From CALARM01 sp036746235 (GTDB lineage Bacteria; Vulcanimicrobiota; SpSt-956; JAKJGF01), in contig DAIOEN010000005.1 of NCBI GenBank assembly GCA_036746235.1, positions 21,323 to 85,322 of the forward strand: DNA of 64,000 nucleotides. The letters run 5' to 3'. This document shows positions 16,610-26,200 of the stretch, in pieces. The stretch's first letter is position 1, and each line of letters starts with the position of its first letter. Made by a program: the position numbers and the translations under genes. The notes beneath the pieces are model-generated. The model was not told the DNA's origin. It searched no databases and saw nothing but the letters and a program-made list of their open reading frames with translations.

Positions 16610-16921
16610 CCTTCAGTTCAAAATACTCCATTACTGGTTTTATACAGAATTTACCGGATAAAGCCCTGTTACAGGTAGCCATATACTTCTGCCTGGTTCT
16701 TATGTTGAAAGATCTCATTTTTAACTCTTTCTCTCTTTTTATCATTTTCTGTATCTTTAAGTTCACTGTAAATCCTTTTTGAAAGAGATAGAACATTTAC
16801 TCCCTTTTCTTTCTGCTCCTTTAGGCAATTACTCTGCAGGTTTACCTGTCCTGTCATAGGCAGACCTGGCTGTCTTGTAATACTTATTTCCTATGAATGT
16901 TCCTGTATTACTTACATTCAT
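16610..16921 (-). pseudogene. Frameshifted island-family gene
   Basis: A good start (TAAGGAGG, ATG at 16921) opens a frame that stops after 30 residues (MNVSNTGTFIGNKYYKTARS...). Protein-like sequence continues in a second frame from about 16857 (ending SLSKRIYSELKD, TENDKKRERVKNEI) and a third from about 16700. The TENDKKRERVK stretch matches the IENDxxRxxxK repeats of the protein at 88-1176. At least two frame changes are needed, and a dispersed repeat closes the 3' end. The promoter module at 16966-17066 is still intact. Confidence 0.65.
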
Positions 16922-16965
16922 AATATAAACCTCCTTATGTTTTATATTTTCTAAATTATAAAATA

Positions 16966-17066
16966 ATTATAGAATAAATTATTTTCTCTGCAATATGTAA
17001 AATGTTAATAAAATGTTAATAAAATATATAATTGATAATAATGTAATATAGACAAAAAATAACGTT
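16966..17066 (-). promoter_or_regulatory. Conserved promoter module upstream of broken gene
   Basis: Minus strand: AACG, T-tract with TTTGTCT, ATTAAC 46 bp on (17020), a second TTAACA 11 bp later, and TATAAT at 16971-16966 (49 bp). It is preserved although its gene is frameshifted. The 17067-17315 stretch holds only a partial GTCT half-module near 17210-17230. Confidence 0.7.
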
Positions 17067-17315
17067 AATGTGAAAATATAAAAATCAGATGGATAAAATA
17101 TCTATGAATTTGAACAGGAAAAATAAGGATATTATGTTTTTATAGATTCTGCCTGAATAGATGTAGAATAATTTTTCTATCATGTTCTCAAGGGTAATCA
17201 AATAAAAATAGACAGAAAATAACTTTTTGCCTTTTCATCCTTTTTTTGCACATTCTTTTTAATTTTTTATGATTCTCACAGTTTTATTACAGAATAATTA
17301 TAGTTGAATAACATT

Positions 17316-17416
17316 AACGTTATATTCTGTCCTTTTTACTATATTTGCATGTATGTCTTTGTTAACATTTTTTTAACATTTTTTATAAAACAAAAGAGTT
17401 TATCTTTCTGTATAAT
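17316..17416 (+). promoter_or_regulatory. Conserved promoter module upstream of 17458
   Basis: AACG at 17316, TTCTGTCC, TTTACTATATTTGCATGTAT, GTTAAC at 17361, TTAACA 11 bp later, and TATAAT at 17411 (50 bp). The ATG lies 42 bases beyond the -10. Confidence 0.75.
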
Positions 17417-17457
17417 ATAAACACTGTAAAATATAAAATATTAAAGGAGGAGAGATT

Positions 17458-17961
17458 ATGAAAATTAATAACCTGACAAATCCTGTAACTCTTCAGATAA
17501 GAAAAAATAAAGGGGCGGAAAAAAAAGAGGGTGAATTTAAAGAAGAGGTAATTCCTGGTAATAGTTTTGAAAAACCGGATTTTCTCAAACTTCAGCCCGG
17601 AAATGTGCAAAACTCTTCCATTAAAAAAAGTATTACTGATACAATTACCAATCCTAAAGTTATTCTTTCTGGCATGGCCTCTGCCTCTGCTGTAGCAGGA
17701 TATGCGGGATATATTCTGGGCGGACCTGCAGGTACCGGTGTTGCAATGGCATTAATGATTACTGCAGGAGGATTAATTGAGAAAAAGATTTATGGTGACG
17801 GCTCTTTAATGGCCTTTGTTGGTGCCGGAGCGGCAATTGGAGGAAGCATTTCTGCCTGTATTGGTTCTCCTCTCTTTTCATTGCCAAGTGCAGCGATTAT
17901 AGGTTCTACCACTGCTTTCCTTGGAGCAAGTTATCTCATGGGATCCAGCTGGGGATCTTAA
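17458..17961 (+). CDS. Small Gly-zipper protein of the island family
   Basis: A 167-residue protein with an excellent AAAGGAGGAG site. The N-terminus MKINNLTNPVTLQIRK closely resembles MKINNISNPITQK of 10904-11734. Residues 1-60 are charged and probably flexible. From about 67 to the end there are two long Gly/Ala-rich hydrophobic hairpins (ASASAVAGYAGYILGGPAGTG and a second from GAGAAIGGSI), resembling pore-forming or glycine-zipper membrane domains. There is no catalytic domain, so this may be a minimal family member. It is transcribed alone. Membrane insertion is predicted from composition only. Confidence 0.8.
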   Translation: MKINNLTNPVTLQIRKNKGAEKKEGEFKEEVIPGNSFEKPDFLKLQPGNVQNSSIKKSITDTITNPKVILSGMASASAVAGYAGYILGGPAGTGVAMALMITAGGLIEKKIYGDGSLMAFVGAGAAIGGSISACIGSPLFSLPSAAIIGSTTAFLGASYLMGSSWGS

Positions 17962-18072
17962 TTGAGAGAAAAAATCTGATGTCTCTATTAAAAGTCTATG
18001 CTCATCTCTACAGGAACCCTTCAGACAGACAAAAACCTGTCAGAACTTCTGGATTAAGCAGATTTTTGCACT

Positions 18073-18103
18073 AACAGACATGGCCGGAGGGGACATGTCT
18101 GTT
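18073..18103. repeat. Hairpin related to the 40-bp repeat
   Basis: ACTAACAGACATGGCCGG matches the first half of the 10632 repeat, then GGACATGTCTGTT closes a 10-bp stem (AACAGACATG/CATGTCTGTT). Located about 110 bp after the stop of 17458-17961, it may act as that gene's terminator. Confidence 0.5.
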
Positions 18104-18130
18104 AATCTGAAAAATATAATTTTAAAATAT

Positions 18131-18210
18131 AGGAAATTTCATTTTTTATGGCGTAAAATAAAGCTTTAGATAAAATTTTATCTAAAGACAAATGTCTGAA
18201 TAATTTAACG
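18131..18210. repeat. 75-bp dispersed repeat, copy 4
   Basis: It agrees almost fully with the 16153 copy over its first half. The central 22 bases (18165-18186) form a perfect palindrome built on TTTAGATAAAA and its complement. Confidence 0.75.
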
Positions 18211-18277
18211 ACATTTGTTATGTAATTCCAATAAAAACTGACTCATGGATGATGATAGCTGAACTCTTACTATATTT

Positions 18278-19219
18278 TTATGTATGTACCGTTCCAGGAA
18301 TATTTTTTCTTTCCCAGGCAACAGTCCTTATGAGGCCTTCTTCTAAAGATACTATTTCTTTATAACCCAGTTCTTTTCTTATTCTTTCTGTATTTACAAT
18401 AAGATCCTGGGCATAATTATTGCCATCGCAGATTTCTTCTCCTTCAAGTATCTCACCTTTCCACTCTGCCGCTTCTGCTATCTTTCTTACCCATTCTATG
18501 ACAGAAAGATGATTTTCATCTCCTCCGTTATAAATTTTTCCTTTTGCCTTTTCATCTGTTACTGCCAGTGTTATGGCATGAGCCATATTTTCAACATATC
18601 CTGCCGGCATATGCCAGGAAGCTCTATTTTTTTCAATTATAAGAGGGCCCGGTTTTTCATCCATTTCTTTAAGATATTCCCTTACTCTGTGCTGCCCGTC
18701 TCCCGGGCCGTAAATTGCAGGAAGTCTTATAATGGTTCCAGGTAAATTCTTACTGGATAATACAGTCTTTTCTACGGGGATTTTATCGTAATCTTCACAA
18801 CCTGCAATTCTGCCCCGGTATGGATAAAGTTTCCGGCGCAGGGGAGAGTCTTCTGTAAGAGGCATCTTTTCCGGAGGTCCTTCTTCAAAATTCTCAAATA
18901 TTCCGAAAGCAAGGTAAACATCATGACTGCTTGCAGTCACAATCCTTCCTGCTATATCTGTAAAAACCTTCATTACTTCTATGGCATGTTCTTCAGTAAG
19001 GGCAATCATATCCAGAATTACATCTGGAGAAAGTTTTTCAAAATCTTTCCTGTAAGAGTAAAGGTCTTTTCTATCTCCGAGAATTTCCTTTACACCTGGA
19101 GGTACTTTTATATTGTTTCTGCCTCTGTGAAAAATTGTAATACTATGACCTGCCTCATAAAGGGATTTTACTATAAAAGGACCTGTAAATCTGGTTCCTC
19201 CTATTATCAGAATCTTCAT
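18278..19219 (-). CDS. NAD-dependent epimerase/dehydratase (extended or atypical SDR)
   Basis: A 313-residue Rossmann-fold protein with AAGGA before the start. The nucleotide-binding motif GGTRFTG (7-13) follows the first strand and HRGR follows the second, as in atypical or extended SDRs that use NADP(H). A D-M-I-A-L-T strand, a VTASSHDVY segment in place of the usual Ser, and IIRLPAIYGPGDGQH (substrate-binding loop) follow. The C-terminus resembles isoflavone reductase/CSP41-like and nucleoside-sugar epimerase relatives. The canonical YxxxK is not clear, so catalysis may be lost or altered. Sugar-nucleotide metabolism is likely, but the substrate is unknown. Confidence 0.8.
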   Translation of the reverse strand: MKILIIGGTRFTGPFIVKSLYEAGHSITIFHRGRNNIKVPPGVKEILGDRKDLYSYRKDFEKLSPDVILDMIALTEEHAIEVMKVFTDIAGRIVTASSHDVYLAFGIFENFEEGPPEKMPLTEDSPLRRKLYPYRGRIAGCEDYDKIPVEKTVLSSKNLPGTIIRLPAIYGPGDGQHRVREYLKEMDEKPGPLIIEKNRASWHMPAGYVENMAHAITLAVTDEKAKGKIYNGGDENHLSVIEWVRKIAEAAEWKGEILEGEEICDGNNYAQDLIVNTERIRKELGYKEIVSLEEGLIRTVAWERKNIPGTVHT

Positions 19220-19288
19220 ATTTTCTTATCCTTTTCTATAGTATGTTTCTATAATATTTTTCATTGGGGAAACAAATATTTTCTCTAT

Positions 19289-19981
19289 TCAGAATCTGTT
19301 ATTTCCATCTAATTCTATGATCATTTTTGTGAAACTATTTACATTATGACCTGAAGGTACTTTCATGGAAGTATCTGTTTCAACTATGGATTTTATAAGT
19401 TTTCCTTCATTATAAGCAAAATATGTTGTTCCTGTTACTGTCATTGTCTGGGTAATATTTTCCTGAAGGGGTATAACAGTTTCAGGAGAAGAAACATTTA
19501 TTTTTACACAGTCATAACCTTTTATATGTTCAAAATTTTCCAGTATATGATCTGTTTTTAATATAACTGTTTTATCGCTTCCAGGTATTTCTAATTTGCT
19601 TTCTCCTGCCCATGTGTCCCCCTTACCTACCGGTGTATCGGGAAAAGAAGGATGGGTCTGTCCTCCTGAGCCATTTTCCGACATCTGAAATATTTCCCCA
19701 TTTTTTTTCATTTTTACCGGCATAACCTGTCCTGCATAGGGGACAGGTATTTCTTCCCCATTTCTTTTCAGAGATGCTGAATCTATGGATACTTCTAACT
19801 TTATTCCATCATCGGGGAATATACTTTTTACAGTCTGAGTGGTTATCATTTCCATAATAGATGATACAATATTTGTTTTACCTTCTGCCATCACTTCCGT
19901 ATCTGCTTCTACAGTTGTTCTGTATCTTGCCACATCTCCCTGTTTTAATCTGTACTCCAGTTGAATTTTTTTCTCACTCAT
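19289..19981 (-). CDS. DUF6263-like beta-rich protein
   Basis: A 230-residue protein. The start MSEKKIQLEYRL at 19981 is used because AAAGGAG lies 8 bases upstream. Alternating strands with a GDTW-x-GESKLEIPG region and long polar loops suggest a beta-barrel or lipocalin-like fold as described for DUF6263 proteins. Those are usually exported, but this one lacks a signal peptide, like the island family. It carries the conserved promoter module (20014-20114), so it is likely co-regulated with that family. Its 3' end lies 69 bp from the start of the SDR gene, so the two may be co-transcribed. Function unknown. Confidence 0.7.
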   Translation of the reverse strand: MSEKKIQLEYRLKQGDVARYRTTVEADTEVMAEGKTNIVSSIMEMITTQTVKSIFPDDGIKLEVSIDSASLKRNGEEIPVPYAGQVMPVKMKKNGEIFQMSENGSGGQTHPSFPDTPVGKGDTWAGESKLEIPGSDKTVILKTDHILENFEHIKGYDCVKINVSSPETVIPLQENITQTMTVTGTTYFAYNEGKLIKSIVETDTSMKVPSGHNVNSFTKMIIELDGNNRF

Positions 19982-20013
19982 AATTAATACTCTCCTTTTT
20001 AACATTTATATGT

Positions 20014-20114
20014 ATTTTATCAGAGGTATTTTTAAATTATTCAGATTATTTGTTAATAATATGTTAACAGGAATAATAGTAAAATATTATATAAAATGGA
20101 CTTGAAGTAACGTT
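20014..20114 (-). promoter_or_regulatory. Conserved promoter module upstream of 19289-19981
   Basis: Minus strand: AACG at 20114, GTTAAC at 20068 (46 bp), ATTAAC 11 bp later, and TAAAAT at 20019-20014 (49 bp). The GTCT block is weak (CAAGTCC). Confidence 0.65.
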
Positions 20115-20305
20115 TATATGCAGTTTTAAATAATTCATAATCTGTAAAAATTTCAGCATCTTTCTTTTTTTGAACTTAAATAACTGATTTTATAATGTAT
20201 TTTGAATTTTTTCTCCTGAATAAACGGCGGTTTAATTATCATCCTGTGGTGAAATGATATGAACCATAAATAAAATAGAGAGTAAAGATTCTTTTGTTTA
20301 ATTTA

Positions 20306-20358
20306 CCATGAAATAAGGCTTTAATAGATGTTTGCAGAAAATTTATGACAGCCATCGA
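20306..20358. repeat. 50-bp dispersed repeat, second copy
   Basis: CCATGAAATAAGG, TAGATGTTT, AAAATTTATGACA as at 16479-16530. Between divergent genes; the rest of this intergenic region carries two promoter modules. Confidence 0.55.
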
Positions 20359-20401
20359 AAATATTCATTGAAGGTTTTATAATTTTTCTATTTTTTATGT
20401 T

Positions 20402-20501
20402 ATCGTTTTCCTCTGTCTGAATTTACTATATTTACATGTATGGATCTGCTGGCATTTTTTTACGTTTTTTATATTGCATAAGAAATAATTTATTCTATAA
20501 T
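20402..20501 (+). promoter_or_regulatory. Conserved promoter module (diverged) upstream of receiver gene 20552
   Basis: ATCG at 20402, CTCTGTCTGAATTTACTATA, diverged repeats GCTGGCA and TTTACG at the 46- and 57-bp positions, and TATAAT at 20496. The geometry is kept while the TTAACA repeats have drifted. Confidence 0.6.
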
Positions 20502-20551
20502 ATTTATAATAATTTTATAAACTTTCCTGAGTGATAGAAAGGATTTTATAA

Positions 20552-20938
20552 ATGTATAAAGCAAACATAATGATTGTAGACGACGAACCTGATATTCTGG
20601 AAGTTTTTACATTGTTTCTGGGAAATGATTGTAATATTTTTACAGAGAGAAATGCACTGTATGCCATGGAAAAATTCATTCTGGTAAAACCGGATATTCT
20701 TATAACAGATGTGAATATGCCCGGTATGTCAGGTATAGATTTATTAGAAAAGGTAAAAGAAATATCACCTTCTACGGAAGTTATTGTAATGTCAGGTAAT
20801 ATGGAAGAATTTTTAAATGCCAGACTGTCAGGTGCTTTTGACTGTATGTTAAAACCTGTAACTGTAGATGAATTAAGAAATACAGTAAATAAGGCCATAA
20901 AAAAAATCAATAATGCAGAATATAATGTATGCATATGA
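20552..20938 (+). CDS. Single-domain response regulator (CheY-like)
   Basis: A 128-residue receiver domain with AAAGGA before the start. The acidic pocket is VDDEPD (residues 9-14), the phosphoacceptor is D53 in LITDVNMPGMSG, the conserved switch Ser is in VIVMSGN, and the Lys is in CMLKPV. There is no output domain. It probably acts as a phosphorelay intermediate for the neighbouring receiver/HPt protein at 21040, 101 bp downstream. The promoter module places it in the island regulon. Confidence 0.9.
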   Translation: MYKANIMIVDDEPDILEVFTLFLGNDCNIFTERNALYAMEKFILVKPDILITDVNMPGMSGIDLLEKVKEISPSTEVIVMSGNMEEFLNARLSGAFDCMLKPVTVDELRNTVNKAIKKINNAEYNVCI

Positions 20939-21039
20939 GATTAACAGAAAATAGAATAAACATAGTGGATGTGTATAATTACTCTGGTAAATGCAATTAC
21001 TTCCATCATGAATGACGAAATAAGAAGGGTTGAGAATTT

Positions 21040-22590
21040 ATGAATAAATTAATAAAACTTTTAAATGAACACAGTGAAGATATTTTTATGGAAACAAATA
21101 ATCTTACCTGTCTTATAGATAATACAGGAAATATTATTGATTTTAACAGGGTTTTTGAAGAACTTGCAGGTTCTATAAAACCTGGCATCAGTAATATAAA
21201 TGAATTTCTGACAGATTCAGGTTTTCGTATCCTTTTTCGTATTATTTCGGATTTGAAGCTGAATAAAAGGAATAATTCTATCAGAGTTGTTCTGAATTTT
21301 TCATTTAATGCTCATCCTGTGCCTGTTCCGTATGATTGTCTCATATTGTCATGCAAAGAAAAGAGTATTATTATTTACGGAGAACTCATTCCTCATTCCT
21401 GTCATGAAGAAAAACAGAAATATCTGGAACTTGCCGCTGAAATGTCAGAGGTTAAAAGAGAAGTGCAGAAGAATAAAGATGACCTGGAAAAACTTTCTTC
21501 CGAACTGGCAAAAAAGGATGAAGAACTGTCATATGCAAAAATTGCAATCGAATCTGCAAATATGGAAAAAAATAAATTTTCTCACCTGATGAGTGATGAA
21601 ATAATGACTTATGTTAAGGAAATTAAAAGCATGACAGGTTTTCTTATGGATACGGTTCTCACGTTGGAACAGATGGGATTTGTTGGAAAAATAAGAATTG
21701 CCGGAAATAAACTTCTTACTCTTACAAACGGTAATTCCCATGATTCTGATATTGAAACATGGAAAAGAGATACCAGAACTGTTCCTTTAAATTCCGTTAA
21801 CTATGTTGAAGAATCGTCAGATTTAAATGAACCTCTCAAAATACTCCTTGCAGATGATCATGCCATGAATCAGAAAATGACAATTAAACTGCTTGAACAG
21901 TTCGGATTCATTGCCGAGCGTGCATCGAGCGGCCTGGATGTGATTGAAGCTATGGAAAAAGAGGATTATGATGTAATTTTAATGGATGTAAAAATGGAAA
22001 AAATGGATGGTCTTGAAGCAACCAGATATATTCGAAGTAATATACCGCAGGAAAGACAGCCAGCGATAATAGCTATGACTGCGGCGACTTCAACAGAAGA
22101 TATAGACCTGTGTCTTGAGGCAGGTATGGATGATTATATAGGAAAACCAATAAGAATAGAAAAATTGGTTGAAATGCTTAAAAAAAATAATAAGACCGTG
22201 GAACATAACAATAATATCCCATATGTAATATGTTCTTCCTCTCCAGCTGAAGAGATAGAATTTTTTGATAGAGAAGATTTAATGGAGAGACTTAATTATA
22301 ATGAAAACTTATGCAGTAAATTGATAAACCTTTTTATGAATAATGTTTCTTCTCATATGGAAAAATTAAAAGTATCACTGTTAAAAGGAGATTTAAAATC
22401 TGTAAATTTTATAGCCCATTCCATTAAAGGTCTTTCTTTAAATATATGTTCCAGGAAACTTTCAGATACTGCTTTGAAAATAGAAGAAGCCTCTCTTGGA
22501 GGAAATGGCTCCATATATAGTCTGATTGATAGACTTCAACGGGAATTTCAAAGTTTTAAGAATGTAGCCGGCAATAATTGTATAAAATGA
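21040..22590 (+). CDS. Kinase-less PAS/receiver/HPt phosphorelay protein
   Basis: A 516-residue protein. Residues about 15-125 form a PAS-like domain (CLIDNTGNIIDFN). Residues 125-185 are a strong coiled coil. A helical pair (186-235) sits where a HisKA domain would be but has DEIMTYV instead of an H-box His, and no ATPase N, G1 or G2 boxes follow. Then come a complete receiver domain (ADDHAMNQ, D316 in LMDVKMEKMDG, Lys in YIGKPI) and an HPt domain (FIAHSIKGLS, H460). It has the order of a hybrid kinase with the ATPase deleted and the H-box lost, so it should relay but not generate phosphoryl groups. It follows the receiver gene at 20552. Confidence 0.85.
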   Translation: MNKLIKLLNEHSEDIFMETNNLTCLIDNTGNIIDFNRVFEELAGSIKPGISNINEFLTDSGFRILFRIISDLKLNKRNNSIRVVLNFSFNAHPVPVPYDCLILSCKEKSIIIYGELIPHSCHEEKQKYLELAAEMSEVKREVQKNKDDLEKLSSELAKKDEELSYAKIAIESANMEKNKFSHLMSDEIMTYVKEIKSMTGFLMDTVLTLEQMGFVGKIRIAGNKLLTLTNGNSHDSDIETWKRDTRTVPLNSVNYVEESSDLNEPLKILLADDHAMNQKMTIKLLEQFGFIAERASSGLDVIEAMEKEDYDVILMDVKMEKMDGLEATRYIRSNIPQERQPAIIAMTAATSTEDIDLCLEAGMDDYIGKPIRIEKLVEMLKKNNKTVEHNNNIPYVICSSSPAEEIEFFDREDLMERLNYNENLCSKLINLFMNNVSSHMEKLKVSLLKGDLKSVNFIAHSIKGLSLNICSRKLSDTALKIEEASLGGNGSIYSLIDRLQREFQSFKNVAGNNCIK

Positions 22591-22748
22591 AATTATTTCG
22601 GTTATTATCTGTAAAGGATTTGAAAAATGAGCTTGAGAAAGCAGTAGTTTTAGACACTGGTTCCCATACGATAGAACTCATGTGTTTCCATGCCGATAAA
22701 CAGGGCTATATTTTTCCAGTTTTATTTGCCGGTAAAAAACTCCTGTAA
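22587..22748 (+). CDS. Small 53-residue ORF overlapping the upstream stop by ATGA
   Basis: The ATG overlaps the TGA of 21040-22590, allowing translational coupling. The product (MKLFRLLSVKDLKNELEKA...) is mixed charge, with a possible strand segment (GYIFPVLFAGKKLL) at the end. I recognise no family. It could be a remnant of a longer gene, since a GH65 fragment in the opposite orientation starts 17 bp beyond its stop. Confidence 0.3.
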   Translation: MKLFRLLSVKDLKNELEKAVVLDTGSHTIELMCFHADKQGYIFPVLFAGKKLL

Positions 22749-22764
22749 ACAGTATTTCCGATGG

Positions 22765-22869
22765 TATAATCTTTCAATTTAAAATAACCTTCATGCTGCT
22801 CCATTATCTTTTCAGAAACAGGAATATATATTTTTTCTCCTGCTTCTTTCCATTTCTGTAATTCCTTTG
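22765..22869 (-). pseudogene. Fragment of a second GH65 phosphorylase gene
   Basis: 105 bp closely matching about 13724-13820 of the intact phosphorylase gene. On the minus strand it encodes about 35 residues of the KELQKWK, EKIYIPVSE and EQHEGYFKLKDYT region without a frame break. There is no start or catalytic part. The remainder of 22870-23246 holds a half promoter module (near 22925-22945) and no supportable gene. Confidence 0.8.
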
Positions 22870-23246
22870 AATATGTAATTACCGTAAAAGCTGACAGCTG
22901 ATTGCTGGCATCTGAAAGCTTACAAAAAATAGACAGAAAGCAACATTTATTGTTTTAATAAAATATAGAGGATATTTAAAGTTTTCTGCAGAAACATTAA
23001 ATCTGTAAAGGCCGACATAAACGCGATGAATAATGGAGAACTCTGTGTTAAAGTATCTGATAATGAGCACTGTACAGGTAGTAGTAATACCGGTTAATCT
23101 ATGGGGTTATAACTTCATTACCTTTTCACAGGCAATATTCATTTATACTGACTTGGTTACCATGTTTGCTGGTAATTATCTAACATGGCTTTTATTTTAC
23201 ATGCAGATGATGGTACAGGTAAAATCTGTATGACAGGTTATAAAAT

Positions 23247-26200
23247 ATGAAGAATAAACAGACTAAGGAACAACACTTTAACAATAACCTGTGGATGGTT
23301 ACAGGACTTCTGTCCTTACTTGCTATCCTGCTGGTTCTTGGTTTCTGGGAAGGTAATAAGCAGGCGGCAGGCGTCGAGGCAGATATGCGGGAGCGATTGC
23401 TCTGTCATGCGACTGATATTGCCCGTACCATCAATTATGACCTGGCCAGAAAGCTCACATTTACCGCTGCTGACAGAGGGATTCCTGCCTATAAGGTTAT
23501 AACCAGGCAATTGACTGCCTGCAGTAAACGCATTAAAAACCGGGGTATTTTCAGTGTTGCCAGGCACGATGGCAGGCTTTTCTTCGGTCCTGAGACCTAT
23601 CCGGAAAATGACCCTCTATCAAGCAAGGCGGGAACAGAATACAGGAAACCTCCTGCTGAAATTCAGAATATTTTCTCTACGGGCCAGCCGGCCACAGTGG
23701 GCCCCTATACAGATGAATATGGATCATTTGTTACTGCCTTTGTCCCGCTGCTGGACGAAGATAGAGGTGATGTCATTATGGTCATCGGTCTGGATATTAT
23801 GGCAGATGACTGGAAATCAGAGATTAACACAGCCTACAGGGGGCCATTTCTTACTGTACTTTTAGTATTCCTTTTACTTTTATCCGGAACACTGGCAGTC
23901 CGCTGGCGTAACCGGCAGAGATCCATGTCGGACCTGAGGTTCAAGAAATGGGTTGTTCTTCCTGTGGCCATAGCAATGCTGCTTGCCATGGCTGCTTTTA
24001 TCTCCTATCATGGCCATCATGCCAGAGAAGAATCTCTCAGAAATATAAACCGGCTTATAGGCCAGGCAAATGGTCAATGGGATCGCCTCATGTTTAATAA
24101 TGTTCAGACCCTTAAGATGCAGGTAGATTACATCTCCTCCGATGCTGCACTGAAGAAAGCATGGCAGGAACAGGATCTTCCAGTGCTTACATCACTGTCT
24201 CTGCCTGTTTTCGACAGGCTGAAACAACAGTTCAATATTACCCAGTTTAACTTCATAACACCGGACAGAACCTGTTTTCTGATGGTACATCATCCGGAAA
24301 TGGGTGGGTACCGTATAGACCGGTTAACTTTACTGACGGCAGAAAGCACCGGTTCAGATGCATGGGGTGTTGAACTCGGCCCATTTGGGAACTTTATGCT
24401 GAGCTTTGTCCGACCTTGGATAAATAATGGCAGAACTGTGGGATACGTGGAACTGGGAATCGATACAGGAGATCTGCTAGATTCAATGTCTGTGGATATG
24501 GATATTGATATAGTATCTGTGAGCCATAAAGAATATATAAGCAGGGAGAATTTCGAGGCCGGTAAAAAACTCTTCGCCTTTACCGGTAACTGGGACGATT
24601 ATCCGGATATTGTTGTGACCCATCAGACTATGGCCCTTCTTCCCGATGAACTGTCCAGACGATTAAAGGCTGGCTACAGTTCCTTTTATGGAAAAGATGC
24701 TTTTACTCTCCATCAGGGTGACAGTATTTTTGACTGTGGATTCATACCTCTGCCTGATACATCAGGCCGTAATGTGGCAGATTTGATTATATTGCGCGAT
24801 GTGACTGTTCAAACCGGCAATGCCCACTATGGACTTTTCGTGAAGCTGCTCCTGGCTCTGGTGTTTTTCTCCGGTATCCTGGCCATGGTCTGGTCTGTTA
24901 CAGGAAGTGTGGAAGAACAGCTCGGTGCAGCTTTCGCAAAGATCCGGGACAGCGAGGCAAAATTCCACGACATGTTTACATCTCATTCGGCAGTCATGAT
25001 GTTAATAGATGCTTCTACCGGCAGAATTCTGGATGCAAACCATTCTGCAGTGACCTTCTACGGTTACCCCCCGGACAGGCTCCTTGATATGAATATCTCA
25101 GATATTAATACCATGTCACCTGAACAGGTTGTAAAAGATTATAAAGAAGCACTTCAAAAAATACAGAATACTTTTATTTTTCCCCATCGCCTGGCAGATG
25201 GAGAAATCCGCACTGTAGAAGTGCATTCATCGCCTGTAATTCAACATGGCACTACAGTGCTTTTTTCCATCATTCATGATATTACAGAAAGGAAGAAAAC
25301 AGAGGATGCGCTGAAACGATCAGAGGAAAAATACCGTCTCCTCATCGATAACAGCCATGACATTATCTATACTATAAACCCGGACGGTGTATTTACCTTC
25401 GTTTCTGCCGGGTGGACTGCCCTTCTGGGACACAGTGTAACAGAAGTGACCGGGAAATCATTTCACATGTTCATCCATCCCGACGATATTGAACATTGTC
25501 AGGCTTTTTTACAGAAAACTTATGAGACAGGACACAGACAGACAGGTGTGGAATACCGGGTCGGTCATACCGACGGTACATGGCGCTGGCACACTACCAA
25601 TGCCGTTCCTTTAAGGGATGAAACAGGTAAAATTATTGCTTTTGAAGGCAGTGCAAGTGATATTACAGAGCGCAGGCTTGCAGAAGATGCCCTGTATTTA
25701 AGCATGGCAAAACTTGAACTGGCACTTCAGGCATCCAGAATGGGAGTGTGGCAATTTAATATAAGAGAAAATAAACGTATTTTTGATGATCAGGTATGTT
25801 TTCTTCTCGGGATTAATCGTGCTTCCTTTCTGGGAACGGCAGAGGAGTTCTACTGTGCAGTCCATACAGATGACCGTGAAAAGATCAGGACAGCTTTGAA
25901 AAAAACTATTGAAGAGAATGTTCCTTACACACCTGAATACCGTGTTGTATGGCCAGATGGGACTGTTCATTACATATCTACTCGAGGCAAACTATTATAT
26001 GATGGTAAAGGTAATCCTGAAATGGTCAGCGGTATCATATGGGATATTACACCTCAGAAACAACTGCAGGACATGGTCAGATCCAGCGAGGAGAATTTTC
26101 GCAATTTTTTCCAGACTGTAGACGATATTATCGTTGTCGCCACAACTGACGGGCATATAATTTTCAATAATGATGCATTCATAAGAAAACTTGGTTATAC

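Noticed and set aside
23033..23233. A 66-residue hydrophobic plus-strand frame before the giant kinase
   Set aside because: No ribosome binding site and atypical composition; most likely chance, although a degraded membrane segment cannot be excluded.
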